Assembly (NCBI GenBank): GCA_013397455.1
Contig: VYZB01000224.1
Location: 213,948-277,947 of the forward strand
Reading direction: 5' to 3'
Length of the DNA: 64,000 nt
From: Crotophaga sulcirostris
Lineage: Eukaryota; Chordata; Aves; Cuculiformes; Crotophagidae
Below the pieces are notes generated by a model, which was not told where the DNA came from, made no database searches, and saw only the letters and a program-made list of their open reading frames with translations. Each line of letters starts with the position of its first letter. The first letter of the stretch is position 1. Positions 11,595 through 22,849 of the stretch are shown in pieces. A program made the position numbers and the translations under genes.

Positions 11595-12985
11595 CACAGA
11601 ATCAAAGAATCACAAAATCATGGAATGGTTGGGGTAGAAAAGATCCGATATGGTCCAACCTCCCTGCTCAAGCAGAACCACCTGGATCTGATTGCCCAGG
11701 ACCATATCCAGATGGCTTTTGAATATCTCCATCATTGCCCCCAATCTCTCTGGGCAAGCTGTGCCAGAACTCAGTTATCCTTACAGCAGAAGTGTTTCCT
11801 GATGTTTAGGCAGCACCTCTTGCGCTCCAGTTTGTGCCCATTGCCTCTGGTCCTGTCACTGGGCAACAGTGAAAAGAGCCTGGGTCCATCTGACAGCTCC
11901 CTCAGCATTTGTGGGTGCGCCCCATCAGGTCCCATGCACTTAGGTTTGCCCAGTTTGCTTAAGTAGGTATTCCCTGGTCCAATCCTCTTCTGCCAAGGGT
12001 ACATAGTCCTTGCTCCAGCATTTCCCTTTTGTCTCAGGGACTTAGGACTCCTGAAGGCTGATCTTGCTGGGGAAGGTTGAGGCAAAGCCACCAGGCATTA
12101 CTTCAGCCTTTTCCATGTCCTGTGTCTCCACATCCTGCATCATCTTGACAATGGGTCCACATTTTCCCTGATCTTTTTTTTTTTGTCAGTAATGTACTTA
12201 AGAGTAGGCCTTCTTGTTGTCTTTGACATCTCTATGCAGATTAAATTCCATCTGGGCTTTGGCTTTCCTAACTTCATTCCTGGATGCTCAGACCATGTTT
12301 CTGTATTCCTCTCAGAGTACTTGCCCCTTCTTCCACACTTTGTATGCTTCCTTTTGGTGTTTGGGTTTGGCTAACAGCTCTTTGTTCATCCACACAGGCC
12401 TCCAAGCGTTCTTCCTTGGCTTCGTACTTTCTGGGATGGAACTCTCTTGTGCTTGGAGGAGGTGATCCATAAGTATTAACTGGCATTTTTTGGACCATCT
12501 TCACTCCAGGGCCTTATCCCACAGGACTCTTTGGAGCAGATCTTTGAAGAGGCTGAAGTCAGTTGTCCTGAAGGCAAATGTTAGGAGATTGCTTCTCACC
12601 CTCCTCCGTGCCCTCAGGATCCTGAATTCCACCATGGTCACTTCAGTCTTGATTTTCATGTCCCCAGTAAGCCTATCCTTGTTGGTGACATCCAGCAGAG
12701 TACCTCTCCTCATTGGCTCTGCTAACATTTGGAAGAGGGAGTTATCATCAGTGCACACCAGGAGCCTCCTGGATTGCTTATATCCAGCTGTGTTGTCCCT
12801 CCAGCAGACATCAGGGTGGCTGAAGTCCCCCATGAGGACCAGGGCCTGTGGATGTGTAGCTCCTCCTATCTGTCTGCAGAAGGCCTCATCCGCTTGTCCT
12901 TCTTCGTCAGGTGGACTATAGTAGACACCCACCATAATGTCACCTTCGACAGTTCTTGAAGTCTTCCTTATTACCTTTATTCCTT
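11595..12985 (-). mobile_element. internally deleted CR1 LINE (endonuclease + RT stub joined to 3' end)
   Basis: About 1.4 kb of minus-strand CR1. It reads, in element order, endonuclease sequence (12995 to 12501), the endonuclease-RT linker, the first residues of the RT domain (MGPDGAHPQMLREL, near 11935-11894), then jumps at about 11888 straight to the ORF2 C-terminal segment (RLFSLLPSDRTRGNGH) and a 3' end with a CACAGAATCAAAGAATCAC-type tail. The whole RT core is absent. The 5' part before the endonuclease end is also missing. The 3' subfamily differs from the 5937-type copies (the GATTGCCCAGGACCATATCC block is specific to it here). Confidence 0.9.
11771..12091 (-). pseudogene. CR1 ORF2 fragment: RT N-terminus fused to ORF2 C-terminus
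   Basis: A 106-codon minus-strand frame. Residues 44-66 are the conserved start of the CR1 RT domain (LSKLGKPKCMGPDGAHP... ending LREL). Residues 70 onward are the ORF2 C-terminal segment (RLFSLLPSDRTRG). The fusion at residues 67-70 (about 11888) removes RT motifs including the catalytic Asp-Asp. Loss in frame could come from template switching during reverse transcription or from a later deletion. Confidence 0.75.
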
Positions 12986-12995
12986 TCTGAAACAA
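12501..12995 (-). pseudogene. CR1 ORF2 endonuclease (APE-type) fragment, catalytically dead
   Basis: A 164-codon open frame on the minus strand corresponding to the C-terminal part of the CR1 APE-like endonuclease, the domain that nicks the target for target-primed reverse transcription. It has a GVYYSPPDEE block at residues 23-32 and LVLMGDFSHPDVCW at 52-65. The family motif is Gly-Asp-Phe-Asn; here Asn is replaced by Ser. The downstream Ser-Asp-His motif that normally precedes a MVEF block is missing, because residues 111-124 run from GDMKIK directly to MVEF. Both are normally catalytic, so the product would be inactive. The absence of stops over 495 bases may be chance or reflect moderate age. 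Confidence 0.85.
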
Positions 12996-15071
12996 ATTCC
13001 TTGGACATATATTCTGATGCTAACTTTCACCCATTTTATATTTTTTACTAAACTTACATTACCTTCAGTGTAGGCCATGCCATGATGCTACGTTGTGACG
13101 TAATTCACGTACAAGTAGCAAAGCATCTTTTCTATTGTCAGCTCTTCTACAGTTGGTAAATTGCTTAGAATGGAAAAGATGTTGGCACCAAGAAAAATCA
13201 ACACAGGATTCTTTAGTAAAGAATTATTTCTGGGCTAAAACTTTTCCAGAATCAACTGTAATAATTAATCACAAAAAGTTGTCTCTGTGGTGCATTGCCC
13301 TGTAGTTCATATTAAGGGAAGAGAAAGGAATATTGTAATGACCTTTCAAGAGACTGAGTCAAACAGAAGTTTAGAAGGAAATTAATGAGAACATCTAAAC
13401 TTAGAGCTACAGAAGAAAATATCTGAGGACACATAAATATTATTGGCTGAGTAATATGAAAAAATATATCCATTAAAGTGTGTTCTGAATGTATTTCTTA
13501 GCATTCTTTTGAGGTTACATCTCAAGCATGATATAAAATTACATTTCTTATATTACTAAAACAAAATTTTAATGAGAAGCGGACTAAGCAAACTCTCCTA
13601 CAGGGGAAATCCTCTGCAAGGTAAACCCCAGTGAACAGCAGGAACCTCATTTGATTGTTAGCCCATTATTAAAATGAGCACCCAAATCACTTGCTTCCTA
13701 GTTTTTATTCATGAAGAGGAGGAATAATTCTGAGGTTCCCAAAGAGGAAAAACACCTACGTCTAAACCATAATTAAAATTTCTCCCCAGCAGAGTACTTA
13801 TGCCATTAGGCAATTCACAGAATTATAATCATGAAAGCGAGGATCGTGTATCGTATAACCTATGTGCTTAATCGAGTTAACGAAACTCCCAAAAAAACCA
13901 CAAACATTTCTTGCATGTTTTATTTTTTTCAATCCCACTTTCAGAATAAAGAAATAACCTGAGCAACTTCACCATCTACTAAGAGAGGAACTCACATGTG
14001 AACAAGGTGGAATTGCTGTGAGTATTAATGAGTACGCAGACTACATAACCATATGCACATTCATTCATGTAATAATGATACCTTACGCAACGTAAAGTGA
14101 GTATTAATGTAATGAATACAGCCAACACAGGGAATAATAAAGGATGTGCTATGTTCCAGCTACATATACAGAGACCAACCCAGAAGTATTCTTCACACAT
14201 AGGAAAAAATATTTCACTTTCCTAACATAAAACTCACCGAAAATGTCATATTGTGCCATGGGACAAAAATAGGTAACACTGAACTTCAGGAAAAGTCTCC
14301 TTGTGATTCAACAAAACTAATGCTCATGAAGATGCTTATGAACTTGAAAAAGCAATATTGATTGAAAGGATTTCGAATTTGTTGGATGTTCTTTTGTTTA
14401 AAGGAAATATTTCAAGGAACCGCTGTTCTGTAATTATAGTTTGTTTCAAAATGAAATTATAAGAACTGTACAAAAGCCACTAACAATATAACTCAAATTG
14501 TATTCATTTGTGAAGCCTCTTTATATAGCAAGTTAAAATGTGCTTGATCCATTTCTTCAGCCTGCTTTTTATGGCTTACGGCGAATGCCTTCTTGCTTTA
14601 AGAAATGGATACTCATTCCAAGTGTCTGTCATGAAGAACATCTAATGCTCATAAATCATTTGCTTCTTAGAAAAAGAAAGAAATTCAAAGCCCATTTCCC
14701 AAAACATGCTTGTAATGCATGTACAGCAGCCACCTCATTTTATTTCCATTAAACCAAACCAACTCTCCCTCCCTAAAAAGCCATTTGTCTCCAAAAGGAG
14801 TTTAGAATATCAATGTCTCAAGTGCTTTTCTTTTATCTCTTTGAACGCACCTCTTAACATTCAATATTGGCAGCTATCGTTTTTTATCCAGTCTGCTTTA
14901 TTAGTGAGTTATCACTGGCTTCTGTAGAGGGCTGAATTTTTAAGATATGCCACCTTCTGGTTAGGGCACTGACATAACCTCTAAACAACTTTGCTGTTAT
15001 TATTCAACTAGATCTTGTGTTAATGATACCTGCTTGATTTTGAAAGGCATGTAAAAGATGTATCCTAACAA
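12986..15071. other. unique noncoding sequence
   Basis: A+T-rich; no repeat or gene recognised. Confidence 0.6.
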
Positions 15072-15402
15072 ATAGAATCACAGAATCGGTTGGGCTGGAA
15101 GAGACCTTAAAGATCAACCAGTTCCACCCCCCTGCCATGGGCAGGGACACCTCCCACTGGGTCAGGGGGCTCCAAGCCCCATCCAACCTGGCCTTCAACA
15201 CCTCCAGGGATGGGGCAGCCGCCACTGCTCGGGCAACCTGGGCCAGGGCCTCCCCAGCCTCATGGTGAAGAATTTCTTCCTAATGTCTAATCTAACTCTT
15301 GCCCCTTTCAATTTAAAGCCATTCACCCTTGTCCTATCACTATTTGCCCTTGGAAAAACTCCCTCCCCAGCTTTTTTGTAGGTCCTGGAAGGCCACTACT
15401 AC
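15072..15402 (-). mobile_element. CR1 LINE 3' fragment
   Basis: AATAGAATCACAGAATCGG tail, CTGCCATGGGCAGGGACACC, GGCTCCAAGCCCCATCCAAC and ATTTAAAGCCATTCACCCTT blocks on the minus strand, ending in GGTCCTGGAAGGCC. It belongs to the subfamily with GGTCAGGGGGCTCC and GGGGCAGCC, as do the copies at 31881, 39880 and 47682. A remnant of the ORF2 C terminus (PSLEVLKARLDGAW) is readable. Confidence 0.96.
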
Positions 15403-16577
15403 AGTCAAACTACATAAAAAGGACATGTCCTTTATGTCATGTTCTACATCCCATGCTTCTTGTGCCTTCAGCCACATGATGAGAAGCATACAATTTATAT
15501 AATCAAAAGAAGTGAAGTTCTAGTAAAAAATGGAATAGAAAAACTGGGCAGGAATAGTTCTTAGGAAATAGAATGGGATCTTGTTTAGAATCCGTTCAGA
15601 TGGATAGATTAATTTATACAGCTTGGATAAAACCTTGATTGTCTCTTGATTTTCAAGGTTTGTCTGCTGTGCATTGAGATCTCATGGTGAATCACTGGAA
15701 CATGAGTTCACGAGTCTCCTCTTTCTGCCAGGGAAGGATTTTGAATCAATAACTTTTAGTGTAATGGAAGTTACCACAATGCTTTCAGGACCTGGGTTTA
15801 CGTTGTAGTTAAAATGAGCTTAGTGCCATCTCTAGAGCATAGTTGTTGCTACATCAAGTTGCATATTATCTGTTAGGTCAAGGCTGCTTGTCCAAGCCAA
15901 TGTTTTATAAAAAAAAATAAAAACAACACAGAAAGTGTCACACAGGGAAATCACCTTAATATATTTCATTTGTGAATGCCTCCACATCCATATATTTAGA
16001 TGTGATTTTTGATAGTGAACTTATTAAAATAGGTCAAATGATTTTTTAATCTAAATTGTTTTCAGTGAGTATTCAATTGGAAAGCACAGATTCTGATGGA
16101 AATTACAGTTATGTAAACCTCCACTGAGACAAGGGAGCTGCTTCAAATATATCTGGACTGGTGTAAGTCCCTTGTAGCACAAGTCTCTGGTTGAAACCCT
16201 CATAAACATTTTAAATTGGAATTCTTCCTTAGAATTGGATCAATTACATACCCTTCGGAGGAGAAAAAGAAGAGAATGCAACTTAGAAAAGAGATCTCAT
16301 TCAAGTGCTTTTCTAAATTGTAGAAATATTGTAAAAAATAGCTACAGACACAAACATTAAAGAACTTAAGTCAAACCCAGTGAAGAACTGAGTACAATTT
16401 AATTTGGTAGAAACAGCACATGCCTTCTAAGTCCCAGCTTCTCAAGAAACTGAAGAAAACTGTTCACATGTGCTGTAAGAAAACACTGGTGGGGACAAAG
16501 GAAACCCAAAGGTCACCATGTAACACTAGCAGCTGTGCTTCTCTGAAACGGGGTAGAAGTCCTACTGGAAAACCCAG
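15403..16577. other. unique noncoding sequence
   Basis: No repeat, gene or RNA recognised. One short A run at 15910-15917. Confidence 0.6.
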
Positions 16578-16622
16578 GGCAACAGGAATTTTGCAACTGG
16601 ATGACAGGATCAGGCCCTAAGG
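16578..16622. repeat. possible remnant of ancient amniote repeat
   Basis: GCAACAGGAATTTTGCAACT followed by GACAGGATCAGGCCCTAA resembles, from memory, the end of the old palindromic bird/reptile repeat also seen at 4591 and 5149. It is short and degenerate, so this is tentative. Confidence 0.35.
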
Positions 16623-16778
16623 GCTGAAGTTTGCACAGGGAGCTTAGCGATCTTTGTGCAACAGTGGCACACATTTTGGTATCATTTACACATAAAAGTG
16701 ATCCCGCTCACTTATGTAAATTGGATATTCCCTCCTGGAAATTTGGTGGCTTTCTTAGCAAATATAAGAACTATATGC

Positions 16779-16968
16779 AAAAGGAAAAGAAAAAGCAGAA
16801 GCAGAAGAAGAAGCAGAAGTAGCAGCAGAAGAAGAAGCAGAAGAAGAAGAAGACAAATAAAAAGACAGAGAAAAAGAATAACAAGAAAAATAAGAATAAT
16901 AAGAAAAAAACACCAAAAATGGGAAAAGAAGAATTTAAAAAAAAAAAAAAGAGGAAAATAAAAAGAAC
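16779..16968 (+). repeat. polypurine tract, GAA/GCA-type imperfect microsatellite
   Basis: About 190 bases almost free of pyrimidines on the plus strand. The first half is an imperfect trinucleotide mix of GAA and GCA units (16794-16853). The second half is A-rich with AAT and AAG units and a run of 14 A at 16937-16950. Mirror-symmetric purine runs of this kind can form triplex (H-)DNA and are often length-polymorphic. The open frame through it (Arg/Ser/Lys-rich) is an artefact of composition. Confidence 0.9.
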
Positions 16969-19900
16969 AGCAATTTCTTTTAGGAAAACTGAGTGTATAA
17001 GAATTAGTGCACCTTACTCAGCACAATGCCATGGGTGTCTTTGACCTTGGTAGGTTTTCCAGGAGCCATTCCTCCCACTAATATTTTCTGAACAATTATA
17101 AAGCATCTCAGACACTTTTTTTTTTGTCCCCAGGAGCAGTGATTCATTTTTCTTTCTGTATCGATTTTTCTTTAACAAATATATTTACTGGGTCCTTTAA
17201 AGGGAACAGCACTTTTGTTTCAGACATATTCCTATGTATCTCTTTGAGTCTAGCCCATGCTCACGTGAAAGAAAGTATACCAAGTTGGGATGTTTTGAGG
17301 TTTTTTTTAAGATTTTCTATTAAATATGAGTTGTAATTCCAGGCTCAGGTAGAAAAAAATGGATAATTGCCTTTTTCTCCCTTCAAAGAATAGTCTAAAT
17401 ATATTCAGTGCAAACTATGAATACGATTGTGATTATCTAAACCATTTGAAGTCTTTGCTCATTGTGCTTCTAGCGCAATGCATGGAGAATTATTGACAGC
17501 TCTAAGAGAAAGCTGGAAGTCATTTTATCAGTCAGGGTTAGCTTAGTTGAGCTTGATATCCAGGGATAGAAATTACAGCCATTCATCAGTGTGAAGCAGT
17601 ACCTCATATGCAATTGTTCAGAAAGCACTTGGCTGGTTTGGAAAACACAGCATTAACTTACAGAGAGTCTCACCAACAAAACCAGCTCAAACAAAATAAT
17701 TCCATGGAAATGTATTTCCTGGCAGCCTGCTCTCCCATAGAAAGCAATATCTGTGTATGATTGACCTCAGTCTTGACCAGTTATCTCCCACTGACGTAGA
17801 AATGTTGGTCACGTGAACCAAGACTGATATGAGATCAGTGCCTCAGGCAAGTACACATTAGAGAAATTAGCAAAACCATACGCCCAAATTTGATTTCCAG
17901 GGCAGTATCAACAAATCTTGTTATTGATTGTGAACAAAACATTACATGGCTAATTTGAAGGGGAGGAAAAATATTTACAGAGAAACAGAAAAACCAAAAT
18001 GGATGAACTGTATGGTAAAGCAGGAAATGTTACCTTGCTGATGAGGACCCTGTCTAGAAGAAATAACGTGAATATGAACTTCCATATAATATGCAATTCC
18101 ATTCATCACGCTACACAAAGAACTGAGGAGCTTTTGAGAGCTGCTACGTCCCTTTAGTAGGAAATAAAATACACAGTAGTCTCTGGAACTGCAGCACACT
18201 CATACTGACACTTCATATGTTGGAAAAAACCCCACATAGCCCTCAAAAAAACCATGCAGGAGTTACACAGTACCTTGGAAAATCAGATTTGGAGAAAGCA
18301 TTTTCATTCCTTAAGACATGAGCACCATTCCTCACAAAAAATAATCCCATGGCTATGATGTTATGGAAAAGATGGAGATGACAGTTCACAAGACTACTAC
18401 TGAACAAATCGCAAGAGAAAAGGATGGGTCTTGGTGTCTACAGGCAGCTATGGATATACCATGACTCCAATGTGGAGTTCACAGAATAATTATAGTTAGT
18501 GAAGAATGCAGGTGTTAAAACAAAGCATTTAATCTTGTTGTGAATCTATACTTTCACTGGTGAACTTACTACTTTGTTCTTAAATGGGTTCTTCCTAGGT
18601 TTAATTTGTGCTCATTCTGCTTATACTCTTTTTTATTTTTAATTTTTGAAGCTCAATCACTAATAATGACTTTCCCTTATCAGCTGATTCTGCGCACTCA
18701 GGTTCTGAGCACTGGGCTCATCTCTTTGCAGGTAGAAACCTTTCTGGTTCAGTGATAAAGTATCCACACTTGGTTATACAATTAGACCTCTTTGTGTTTC
18801 TACCGTGTCTTTCACAGAAGGACCCCAGCAGATTATACACACAAATGCCTCCATGAAGCAGGCAGAAAATGTGGTAGTAAATGTTTCCATGCAAGCACAA
18901 GTGGTGCTCGAGACTGACTCATTCAGCTGAAGTGAACGTAGGCATCCAGGACTTCTTCCACTCAGAGCTGAGCAGAAGAAAACACAATAAGGGAATTTTA
19001 ATTTTATTCAAGAGTAAAAGCCAAGAAGAACTGGCAAGGCTCAGGTATAGAATATTTTGTCTACAGGCAGGTGATGTCCAGACTTACACTTTTATAACGA
19101 TCAGGTATGAATCATATGAGCCATACAGAATTTTATTGAAGCAGAATTGTTTAAATAGTGTCTAATGCTGCTTCTCTAGACCGCAATGTCTGTGAAAACT
19201 GCTGTGATCTTTTAACTGGTGGATTTAATGTTAAAACTCTATTTTGTTAAGTAGGAAATAATATGCAGTGTTGAATGTGATGAGAATTGGTGAACTTATT
19301 TTATTCAGCTAGGAAACTAAGGGGGTGAAGTGCCCATGGAAGTAGTTTAATGTCTTAAATGTTGGCTTATTCTAAGAATGTAGCTCAGTTTATACTTCTC
19401 TTTTAGCAACGGTACCATTTAGCCTACTAATTTTGCAATTTTTATAACATAAAGCAACTCTGTTACAATCAATAAGTGGGCAAGAAAAAGATCACTCTTC
19501 TGCACCCCAGACATATGGACTTATTTTTAGGAAATGCCTCCCAAGTGCCAATTTCATTTATTGCACACTTCCTCTTTTCCCCCTTGGCTTTAGGTCTCCT
19601 GTAGAAAGAATTGTAGATTTAATATGAAGGACAAAATGGCAAACAGAAGAAAATAAAGAAGACTTACTTTTTTTTCCACCAAGAGGAAAGTTAAAAAATC
19701 TCTTCTTATCAAGCGTAATAGAGAAGAAATGTTGTTATATATGCAGAAAAACTTTCTCAGGAGAGAAATAAGGAAGAGAAATATTCAGTTCAGTTGGGTC
19801 CAAACTACAGGGTCTTCAAAAAGCAACCAGAACAACAAAAGCACCACAGATTATTCATTGCAATAACATCATGTGCCAACACATCAAGCCATGTCAGGAA

Positions 19901-20579
19901 AGAGGTAAATGCAAACAATTCACTTAGACTTCCTTATCTACTTCTTTATCTCATTATAGGATCTAAAACCCACAAAGTTTCACCAAAGATTTACGCTATT
20001 TCAGATTTCATTCTGTCATTTCTTGGAATGCTCATGATCCTGTAAGGTCCAAACCACGCAAACCGAAATACGATTTGTGTTACTGGATTCTTTCCCTATT
20101 TTCTAATCACACCACGGCTCCACTTTCTCCCCCACCACTGTCCTTTGACTTGTCCCTTCCTTCCTTCCAGTAAAGAACTCCTCCTCACCCCCTGTGGTTT
20201 GCCAAAGTAGAACTTTCCCACAATCTAACTCCTGGCAGTAAGGAAGAGAAAAAAAAAAATCATTATTTCTAACTTGAAGGCAAAAAAATGTTATATTAAA
20301 AGTCAAAGAATCAGATATTGAATTATTACAGCCACCAGCACATTTTGTCCTTGGCATTTACTGCACTGGAAGATGTAATTCTGTGGCCACCAGCTGTTAG
20401 GCAGGATATTTTGCTCTGTTCCAGAGTGTAATTAATCATGATAAAAAACAGAACCATCCAGCATGTTTTTCTGTCTTCTTAGCGTAGGATAAACTATGTC
20501 TATATCAGTCCTGATAATATTTATTTAATATCTTCCCACCCTCCACTCCCATTACATCTATTTCAGTTTCGCTATTTTT
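16969..20579. other. unique noncoding sequence
   Basis: No transposon or gene recognised over about 3.6 kb. There is a run of 10 T at 17117-17126. No CR1 signature is visible on either strand. Confidence 0.55.
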
Positions 20580-21050
20580 ACCATTAGAAAGTTTTCCTGA
20601 AGTTTAAACTTATTCTTAATTGTTCTAATTTAACTCCCATGATTTCTTATCCAATCCACAAAAGAAAAGTAGATTATTTATTTGCCTTTTATACCACCCC
20701 TTTACAAACTTGATCTTTGCCATAAGGTCCTCCCTTAGTCATTCTCCTGTCAGGTACGTAACCTCAAGTCTTTAATTCTTTATTTCATAGGTCTTCTTTG
20801 TTGGTGAAAAGCCATGCTCAAAATTGGACACAGAATTCCAGTCTAGAGAAGAGCACCAAGCAGGACTGGATAATTACTTCACCATGTCTTACAAGCTTTA
20901 TTTCCATTTACAAGAGATAAAAACCTTCTTAAGATTTTTTACAGCTCTGTGGCTTTGCTGACCCCTGTTCCAAATGTGATACATGCAGACTCACAGATTC
21001 TTTTCCAAAGAAACAGTATTTCACCAGGTTTTTTTCTCCAGCATATTTTT
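20580..21050 (-). mobile_element. ancient CR1/L3-like LINE relic
   Basis: Minus-strand relic recognised by block order rather than by close identity: TTTCCTGAAGTTTAAACTTA (where younger copies read TTCCTAATGTCTAATCT), TCCTCCCTTAGTCATTCTCC, TCTTTATTTCATAGGTC, then AAAATTGGACACAGAATTCC, GATAATTACTTCACCATGTC and CAGACTCACAGATTCTTTTC. These correspond to the RT C-terminal region of amniote CR1/L3 elements. There is no 3' tail and no open frame. It is much older than every other CR1 here, and its boundaries are approximate. Confidence 0.65.
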
Positions 21051-21871
21051 GCTGTCCATAATTCCTTCCTACGCCTAGCACCTTCCGCTTGCTTCCAAAG
21101 AGTTTTAGCAGATCCTTTGGTCTTTTTCTCTAATTTGTCAAGCTGATTTTGAATGCAAAGCTTGTTCTTGAGCACTCTGTTTCTCTTTCCCAGCTCTGCG
21201 CTATTGCAGACTTAATAAATTTGGTCTCTGCTCTACCATCCAGGCTGATTAAAGAAAAACAGCAAAGAATTGATTTCAGGAGTGGTGCCTGTGGCCGGTT
21301 CGTCCTTTCACTTTGACAGAGAATTACTGACAACTTGCACAGTTATCCAGCCAACTTTGCATGCAATTTGCTAGCAATTTAGAAACTTAATCTAGCCCAA
21401 GACTTAAAAGGATGTCATGTTAGACAGTGCCTAAAGATTTGTTTAAGAACACATGACATCTGTTGCTTCTTGACAATTGTTGAAGAACTGGTTTAATGGA
21501 ATTTGTTGCTAACAAATACACGTCTGCTCTTACTCATCTCTTATTTCACAACTGCTAACAAATCACTTGCTTGAATATTTGTTCCAAATATGTCTACCAG
21601 GAACTAAAGTTAAACTGGCAAGCCAGACTTGGCTCTTTCTGATTTCAATTTTGAAGTCTGGCACTATATTTCCCCTTTTGCAGGCTTCAAAATCATCATA
21701 TGCATATCCTTAAAGGAAACCTCTAATAGAGGTAACATCGCTTCTGACCAGTATTCTGTTAAGCATCAAGCTGTAGTTCATCACACCATGCTCATTTATG
21801 TACCTCATGGACAGCAAGGTCCCAGATAAGCTGAAATGTAGAGAATATATCACTTTCATACTGAATGCTTA
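21051..21871. other. unique noncoding sequence
   Basis: No repeat recognised. 21360-21560 has several short repeated words (ATGCAATTTGCTAGCAATTT, GCTAACAAAT twice) and could be a noncoding conserved block, but I have no direct support. Confidence 0.45.
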
Positions 21872-21985
21872 AAATCATAGAATCATAGAATTGTTTGGTT
21901 AGAAAAGACCTCTGATATCATCAAGTCCAACCATACCTGTCCACTACTAAACCAGATCTATGAGCACCTGCATCAGGATAGTCTT
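21872..21985 (-). mobile_element. CR1 LINE 3' fragment
   Basis: AATCATAGAATCATAGAATT tail, then TTAGAAAAGACCTCTGATAT, CAAGTCCAACCATACCTGTC and CCACTACTAAACCA, on the minus strand. This is the subfamily whose 3' UTR reads ACCTGTCCACTA, shared with the copy at 46709. The 5' end is lost. Confidence 0.9.
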
Positions 21986-22180
21986 GCACGTGATAAGGAA
22001 GCTAAGAACAAAGTGACAATAAAGAGACAGCATATTTTGCGGTTTATTTCAGAAGTATTTTCATCTGCATTGAGAGATTTAAGCTGGTGGGAGTCAAAGT
22101 ATACATTTCAGGCAATGCAATGAATTGAATATCTGCAAAAGTACACATGTACATGAGCTACCAAAGAAAGACTGCAGTGG

Positions 22181-22704
22181 TGTGCTGCGTTTGGCTGGGG
22201 TGGAGTTAACTTTCTTCGTAGCAGCCCATATGGAGCTGTGGATTGAGTCTGTGACTAAAATAGTGTGGGTAACACACCAATGCTTTGGCTGCAGTTGAAT
22301 AGGGCTTGAACAGCACCAAGGGTTTCTCTGGTCCTCCTTGTGCCACCCAGCGAGAAGACTGGGGGTGGGGAAGAAGGTGGGAAGGGACGGCCCATCCAAA
22401 ATTGCCAAAAGGATACTCCATACCGTATCATGCCATGCACAGAAAAAAAAAAAAAAAAAAAGGGAGGTTTTGTCTTCAAATGTAACTGTTGCCTGGAAAC
22501 TGGTTGGGCATTGGTCTGCTTGTGGGGTGACTGCCTTTGCATCACCTGGGTTTCCCTCCCTTTCCTTCACTTATTAAACTGTGCTTATCTCAACCCATGA
22601 GGTTTGAACTTTTCCTTTTCCCATTCCCTCCCCTGTCCTGCTGGGGGGAGTGAGTGAGTGGCTGTAGGAGTGTGTAGCTGCTGGTTGGGGTCAACTGACA
22701 ACAC
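22181..22704 (+). mobile_element. solo LTR of an avian ERVL-type endogenous retrovirus
   Basis: The 524-base unit starts TGTGCTGCGTTTGGCTGGGG and ends in ACTGACAACACA, so it has TG...CA termini. Internal landmarks of avian class III (ERVL) LTRs are the GAGTTAACTTTCTTC block, CCAGCGAGAAGACTGGGGGTG, GATACTCCATACCGTATCATGCC, the ATTAAA polyadenylation signal at 22573-22578 followed by CTGTGCTTATCTCAACCCA, and GGGGGGAGTGAGTGAGTGGC near the end. No gag, pol or env sequence flanks it, so it is a solo LTR left by LTR-LTR recombination. I see no convincing 5-base target duplication. Where related LTRs carry a TATA-type promoter, this copy has a run of 19 A (22443-22461). Confidence 0.85.
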
Positions 22705-22714
22705 ATGTGCTAGC

Positions 22715-22849
22715 TCATAGAATCATAAAGGTTAGAAAAGACCTCTAAGATTACCCAGTCCAACTGTCAGCCCAACACCACCGTGCCTACTAAACTATGT
22801 CACAAAGTGCCACAGCTACATGTTTTCTGAACATCTCCAGGGGTGAAGG
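22715..22849 (-). mobile_element. CR1 LINE 3' fragment abutting the LTR
   Basis: TCATAGAATCATAAAGGTTA then GAAAAGACCTCTAAGATTAC, CAGCCCAACACCACCGTGCC, AAAGTGCCACAGCTACATGT and CTCCAGGGGTGAAGG, on the minus strand. It begins only 10 bases after the LTR end. Same subfamily group as the copies at 28684, 34292 and 62968. Confidence 0.92.

Noticed and set aside
16656..16961. 101-codon Arg/Ser/Lys-rich frame resembling an RS-domain protein
   Set aside because: It is the translation of the GAA/GCA polypurine tract.
22094..22570. 158-codon minus-strand frame
   Set aside because: Runs antisense through the LTR and translates its A run as poly-Phe; not a gene.
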